Assembly: GCA_028288705.1 (NCBI GenBank)
Contig: JAQBNH010000003.1
Location: 302,655-366,654 of the forward strand
DNA length: 64,000 nucleotides
Reading direction: 5' to 3'
Origin: Ferruginibacter sp.
GTDB taxonomy: Bacteria; Bacteroidota; Bacteroidia; Chitinophagales; Chitinophagaceae
The notes below the pieces were generated by a model that had not been told where the DNA came from, ran no database searches, and worked only from the letters and a program-made list of their open reading frames with translations. A program made the position numbers and the translations under genes. Below, in pieces: positions 60,724 through 64,000 of the stretch; positions within the stretch are counted from its first letter, which is position 1; every line of letters begins with the position of its first letter.

Positions 60724-62877
60724 TTAATTATTCTCGCCCTGTGGTCTTGATTCCGTGCGCGGCGCTTGTTCCGGCTTTGGCATCAACACTTTGCGGCTTA
60801 ATTTAAATTTACCCGTACGTGGGTCAACATCCAGCAATTTCACCTTCACTTTATCACCCTCTTTGAAAATGCCTTCCATTGTTTCCAGCCTTTTCCAGCT
60901 GATCTCGCTGATATGCAACAGGCCTTCTTTTTTCGGCAGGAATTCTACAAATGCACCAAATTCTTTAATGCTTTTGATCGTTCCTTCGTAAGTTTCTCCA
61001 ACCACCGGCACCGCTACCAATCCGTTGATCCATGCTAAAGCACGATCCAGACCGGCTTTTTCTTTAGAGAAAATGCTTACTTCACCCTGGTTGTTTACTT
61101 CTTCAATATTAACGGTCGCACCGGTTTCACGCTGAATTTCCTGAATCACTTTACCACCTGGCCCGATCACTGCACCGATATATTCTTTATCGATAATGAT
61201 TTTCACCATGCGTGGTGCATGTGGTTTAACTTCTTCACGAGGATTTTCAACAGTTTTGTACATCGCATCCAGGATATGTAGTCTACCCTTACGTGCCTGG
61301 GCTAAAGCAGAACGCATAATGTCCATACTCAAACCATCCACCTTAATATCCATCTGAACGCCGCAAATTCCTTCGCGTGTTCCTGTAACTTTAAAATCCA
61401 TATCACCCAAATGATCTTCATCACCCAGAATATCAGTCAACACAGCAAACTGGTCGTCTTTCTTGATCAATCCCATCGCAACACCACTTAAATGCTTTTT
61501 CAACGGAACGCCTGCATCCATCAAGGCGAGTGAACCTGCGCAAACCGTGGCCATAGATGATGAACCATTACTTTCCAGAATATCACTTACCACGCGAACG
61601 GTATAAGGATAATCTGAGCCCGGCATCATCTTTTTCAGCGAACGCATGGCAAGGTTACCATGTCCGACTTCACGACGGCCAACACCGCGCATCATCTTTA
61701 CCTCACCTGTTGAAAACGGCGGAAAGTTGTAATGCAGGATGAATTTTGTATAATCAGAATGATGCGCACTTTCTACCAGTAATTCATCTAAAGGTGTTCC
61801 TAAGGTAACTGTGGTAAGTGACTGTGTTTCACCACGTGTAAATAATGCAGATCCATGTGGTGTAGGAAGAATATCGATCTCCATATCCAGCTGGCGGATA
61901 TCTTCAGTACCGCGGCCATCCAAACGTTTGCGGTCGTTCAGGATCATATCACGAACAACATTGTATTGCAATTCGCCGGTATAATGGCCGATCAGTTTTT
62001 TATCTTCATCAGGCAGATCCGCACCCAGGAATTCCTTGGTGTCTTCGTGTAATTTTTTAAAGGCATCACTTCTTTCATGCTTTGCAGAAGCTGCTGCAGA
62101 GATTGCGTACATACGGTCGCGGGCGAAACCAATGATCTTCTCATTCAGTTCTTCGTTGCGGTATGGCTTGGTGTAATCTCTTTTTGTATTGCTGCCAACA
62201 AGGTCGCGCAATTCTTCCTGTGCTTTCACATGACCTTTGATCGCTTCATGAGCAGTTTCGATGGCAAGGATCAAATCTTCTTCCTGGCACTCCGCACTTT
62301 CACCTTCCACCATCATGATATTTTTATCAGTGGCAGCAATGATGAATTCCATATCAGACGCAGCAAGTTCGGTACGGGTTGGGTTGGTGATCATCACGCC
62401 ATTTACACGTGCAATACGAACTTCAGAAATGATCTCCTGGATCGGAATGTCGGACACTGCTAATGCAGCAGAAGCGGCCAGGCAAGCCAGGGAATCCGGC
62501 ATTACTTCGTCATCAGAAGAAATAAGGGAAACCAGTACCTGGACATCGCATAAATAATCTTCAGGGAATAACGGCCGCAGTGCGCGGTCGATCAACCGTG
62601 AAGTAAGAATTTCGTAATCATTTAAACGGGCTTCTCTTTTAAAGAAGGAACCCGGGATCCGGCCTGCAGAACCAAATTTCTCCTGGTAATCTACAGACAA
62701 TGGGAAGAACGATTGTCCCTCCCTTGGTTCTTTATTAGCCACAACAGTGGCTAAAAGAATACAATTGCCCTGGCGTACAGTAACGGCACCATCTGCCTGG
62801 CGGGCCATTTTGCCGGTTTCGATCGTAACCATCCGGCCACCGCCTATATCGAACGTAACTGATTTTGGTTGTAACAT
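60724..62877 (-). CDS. pnp: Polyribonucleotide nucleotidyltransferase (PNPase)
   Basis: A 717-residue 3'-5' exoribonuclease that phosphorolyses RNA. Two RNase PH domains (residues 1-230 and 310-545) are separated by a helical linker; the second has the active-site motif GDEDHLGDMDFKVTG. A KH domain (VKIIIDKEYIGAVIGPGGKV) and S1 domain (YEGTIKSIKEFGAFVEFL) close the protein. Length and motifs are complete. It is between rpsO and prmA, with a hairpin upstream in the leader. Confidence 0.98.
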   Translation of the reverse strand: MLQPKSVTFDIGGGRMVTIETGKMARQADGAVTVRQGNCILLATVVANKEPREGQSFFPLSVDYQEKFGSAGRIPGSFFKREARLNDYEILTSRLIDRALRPLFPEDYLCDVQVLVSLISSDDEVMPDSLACLAASAALAVSDIPIQEIISEVRIARVNGVMITNPTRTELAASDMEFIIAATDKNIMMVEGESAECQEEDLILAIETAHEAIKGHVKAQEELRDLVGSNTKRDYTKPYRNEELNEKIIGFARDRMYAISAAASAKHERSDAFKKLHEDTKEFLGADLPDEDKKLIGHYTGELQYNVVRDMILNDRKRLDGRGTEDIRQLDMEIDILPTPHGSALFTRGETQSLTTVTLGTPLDELLVESAHHSDYTKFILHYNFPPFSTGEVKMMRGVGRREVGHGNLAMRSLKKMMPGSDYPYTVRVVSDILESNGSSSMATVCAGSLALMDAGVPLKKHLSGVAMGLIKKDDQFAVLTDILGDEDHLGDMDFKVTGTREGICGVQMDIKVDGLSMDIMRSALAQARKGRLHILDAMYKTVENPREEVKPHAPRMVKIIIDKEYIGAVIGPGGKVIQEIQRETGATVNIEEVNNQGEVSIFSKEKAGLDRALAWINGLVAVPVVGETYEGTIKSIKEFGAFVEFLPKKEGLLHISEISWKRLETMEGIFKEGDKVKVKLLDVDPRTGKFKLSRKVLMPKPEQAPRTESRPQGENN

Positions 62878-62940
62878 GTATTTTTTTTTATGAAACAGGC
62901 ATGCCCGTTATCCATGAAAGAAGGTAGGTATAACGAATAA

Positions 62941-62967
62941 TTCCCAACGGTGTATGACGGTTGGGAA
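62941..62967 (-). other. Hairpin in the rpsO-pnp spacer
   Basis: Perfect 8-bp inverted repeat TTCCCAAC / GTTGGGAA (62941-62948 and 62960-62967) with an 11-nt loop, 26 nt after the rpsO stop and 64 nt before the pnp ATG. No T-run follows on the minus strand (ATTATTCG), so it is not a standard terminator and could be a processing or control site. Confidence 0.5.
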
Positions 62968-62992
62968 CAATTCGATTATAACATATAATAAT

Positions 62993-63265
62993 TTATTTAC
63001 GGAGACCTAATTTTTCAATCAACGCCCTGTAACCTGTAAGATCATGCTTGCTGAGGTAGGTTAATAAGCGTTTGCGCTGACCTACCATCATCATCAAACC
63101 ACGTTGGGAAGAGAAATCTTTCTTATTGGTCTTCAAATGGTTAGAGATATGATTGATGCGTTCTGTTAGCATAGCTACCTGCGCTTCAATAGAACCTGTG
63201 TTCGTTGCTTTCCCACCGTAGGTAGAGAAAATGTTTGCTTTTTTTTCGAGTGTTAAATGCGACAT
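62993..63265 (-). CDS. rpsO: 30S ribosomal protein S15
   Basis: A 90-residue primary 16S rRNA-binding protein. The usual features are present: [20 protein letters not shown] (helix 2), [26 protein letters not shown], and the C-terminal [21 protein letters not shown]. It is one residue longer than E. coli S15. Directly upstream of pnp, the same pairing as in many bacteria. A -33-like TTTG and an AT-rich -7-like stretch lie in the 63300-63345 region but are too weak to call. Confidence 0.97.
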   Translation of the reverse strand: MSHLTLEKKANIFSTYGGKATNTGSIEAQVAMLTERINHISNHLKTNKKDFSSQRGLMMMVGQRKRLLTYLSKHDLTGYRALIEKLGLRK

Positions 63266-63442
63266 TAAAATTGTTTTTAAAACGAGTGTTTTACTTTTCT
63301 TTTATAATTGTGTGCAAAACTAGCAAAAAAATTATAAACAGCCGCCGTTTATCCCAATTAATTCCTTAAATGTTTAGTATAAATTCCCGGTGAAAAAAGG
63401 AAACGGAGATCGGCAGCAAAAATACAGGCTATCTTTAAACCA

Positions 63443-64000
63443 ATGAATGATGTGCTGAATTATGATAAAAAAGCCTTTGCTGAAATGCAGCGCTGGCAAA
63501 AAGCGATGCAGCGTGAACCCACGTTATTTGGAAGGCTGTCCAGGAAGATCCAGGTAAAGATCAACGGGTATATCCCAGAAAAAATCCACAAAGCCGTCAC
63601 TTCCGCCATAAAACAAATGATGCGGGCAGTGTTGTTTACAGCCGGACTGGCATCACCCAGGCCCGCGCGGACCACCAGCCTGCATGCGACCGAAGAGAAG
63701 ATCAGGGCCAGTATTGACACATATAAAAAAACAGCGGCAGTTGAAGGCGGCATTACAGGTGCAGGCGGGATTCTGCTGGCGTTCGCAGATTTTCCGGTGT
63801 TAATGGCGATAAAAGTAAAAATGCTCTTTGATATCGCCGGTCAGTACGGTTTTGATACGGCTGATTACAAAGAGCGTGTTTACCTGCTTCATATTTTTCA
63901 ACTGGCATTTTCAAGTGATCTACACCGTAAAAAAATTTTTTACCAGATGCAACACTGGAACCAGCAGTCGGTCGCCTTGCCGGACGACATTCATCAATTT
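63443..64000 (+). CDS. EcsC family protein (3' end cut by window)
   Basis: The first 186 codons of a protein of the EcsC family, whose role in Bacillus is linked to an ABC transporter but is poorly defined. From ATG 63443: a charged N-terminal helix (AEMQRWQKAMQREPTLFGRL), the segment RKIQVKINGYIPEKIHKAVTSAIKQM, and the family hallmark EGGITGAGGILLAFADFPVLMAIKVKML with the glycine-rich membrane-near stretch. Then YGFDTADYKERVYLLHIFQLAF. It runs to the window edge without a stop. Divergent from rpsO across 177 bp. Confidence 0.88.
   Translation, partial: MNDVLNYDKKAFAEMQRWQKAMQREPTLFGRLSRKIQVKINGYIPEKIHKAVTSAIKQMMRAVLFTAGLASPRPARTTSLHATEEKIRASIDTYKKTAAVEGGITGAGGILLAFADFPVLMAIKVKMLFDIAGQYGFDTADYKERVYLLHIFQLAFSSDLHRKKIFYQMQHWNQQSVALPDDIHQF

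Overview
The window is a stretch of chromosome from a member of the Bacteroidota, most likely the family Chitinophagaceae. The evidence is the set of type IX secretion system (T9SS) cargo proteins (one with a gliding-motility type B C-terminal domain, two with type A tails), families largely restricted to this phylum (DUF4251, DUF6526, GLPGLI/DUF4412-like), TonB-dependent uptake, SxxC-type lipoproteins with an acidic surface-export signature, TAnnTTTG-like -7 promoter elements and the lack of consistent Shine-Dalgarno sequences. The assignment is inference from gene content. There are no tRNA or rRNA genes, no CRISPR array, no insertion sequence and no prophage. The gene at each edge is cut by the window.

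Layout. 1-8.4 kb: a truncated PQQ-type sugar dehydrogenase, a half-size EamA transporter, a large PKD/gliding-type secreted protein, a secreted class C serine hydrolase and an unusual two-gene unit (exported PPX/GppA-like protein plus membrane-anchored coiled-coil protein). 8.5-12 kb: a vitamin B12 uptake operon with promoter, cobalamin riboswitch, putative attenuator, BtuB-like receptor, BtuG-like surface propeller and terminator. 12-20.4 kb: a modular wall-hydrolase-like protein, two T9SS cargos, an RRM protein, an acetyltransferase, a nitroreductase and a DEAD-box helicase. 20.4-23.5 kb: a DNA-repair group (Ku, stand-alone LigD polymerase domain, divergent Nei-like glycosylase). 23.5-36 kb: secreted and periplasmic hydrolases (GH92 mannosidase, M28 peptidase, class A-like serine hydrolase, sialate O-acetylesterase, lactonase, a beta-helix protein) and an HPF-type ribosome factor.

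36-42.7 kb: a TPR membrane protein, a tandem trio of small exported proteins ending in a CPPPxxC motif that I cannot assign to any family, then a plus-strand group pepD / thioredoxin-like lipoprotein / YjbR / second Nei-like glycosylase. 42.7-46 kb: hutH-hutU for histidine breakdown. 46-55.5 kb: a BNR-type protein, smc, an orphan membrane-anchored repeat protein, YceI, an FMN reductase and two exported proteins. 55.6-64 kb: housekeeping genes: dnaG, a peptidase M48 lipoprotein, plsY, prmA, pnp, rpsO and a truncated EcsC-family gene.

How it fits together: the strain appears to scavenge polymers and cofactors at its surface (mannose-bearing glycans, acetylated sugars, peptides, B12), to recycle histidine, and to carry a minimal NHEJ-type end-joining set. 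The least explained parts are the CPPPxxC trio (37.9-39.3 kb), the exported PPX/GppA-like pair (6.3-8.4 kb), and the two-catalytic-domain wall-hydrolase-like protein without a signal peptide (12.5-14.2 kb).
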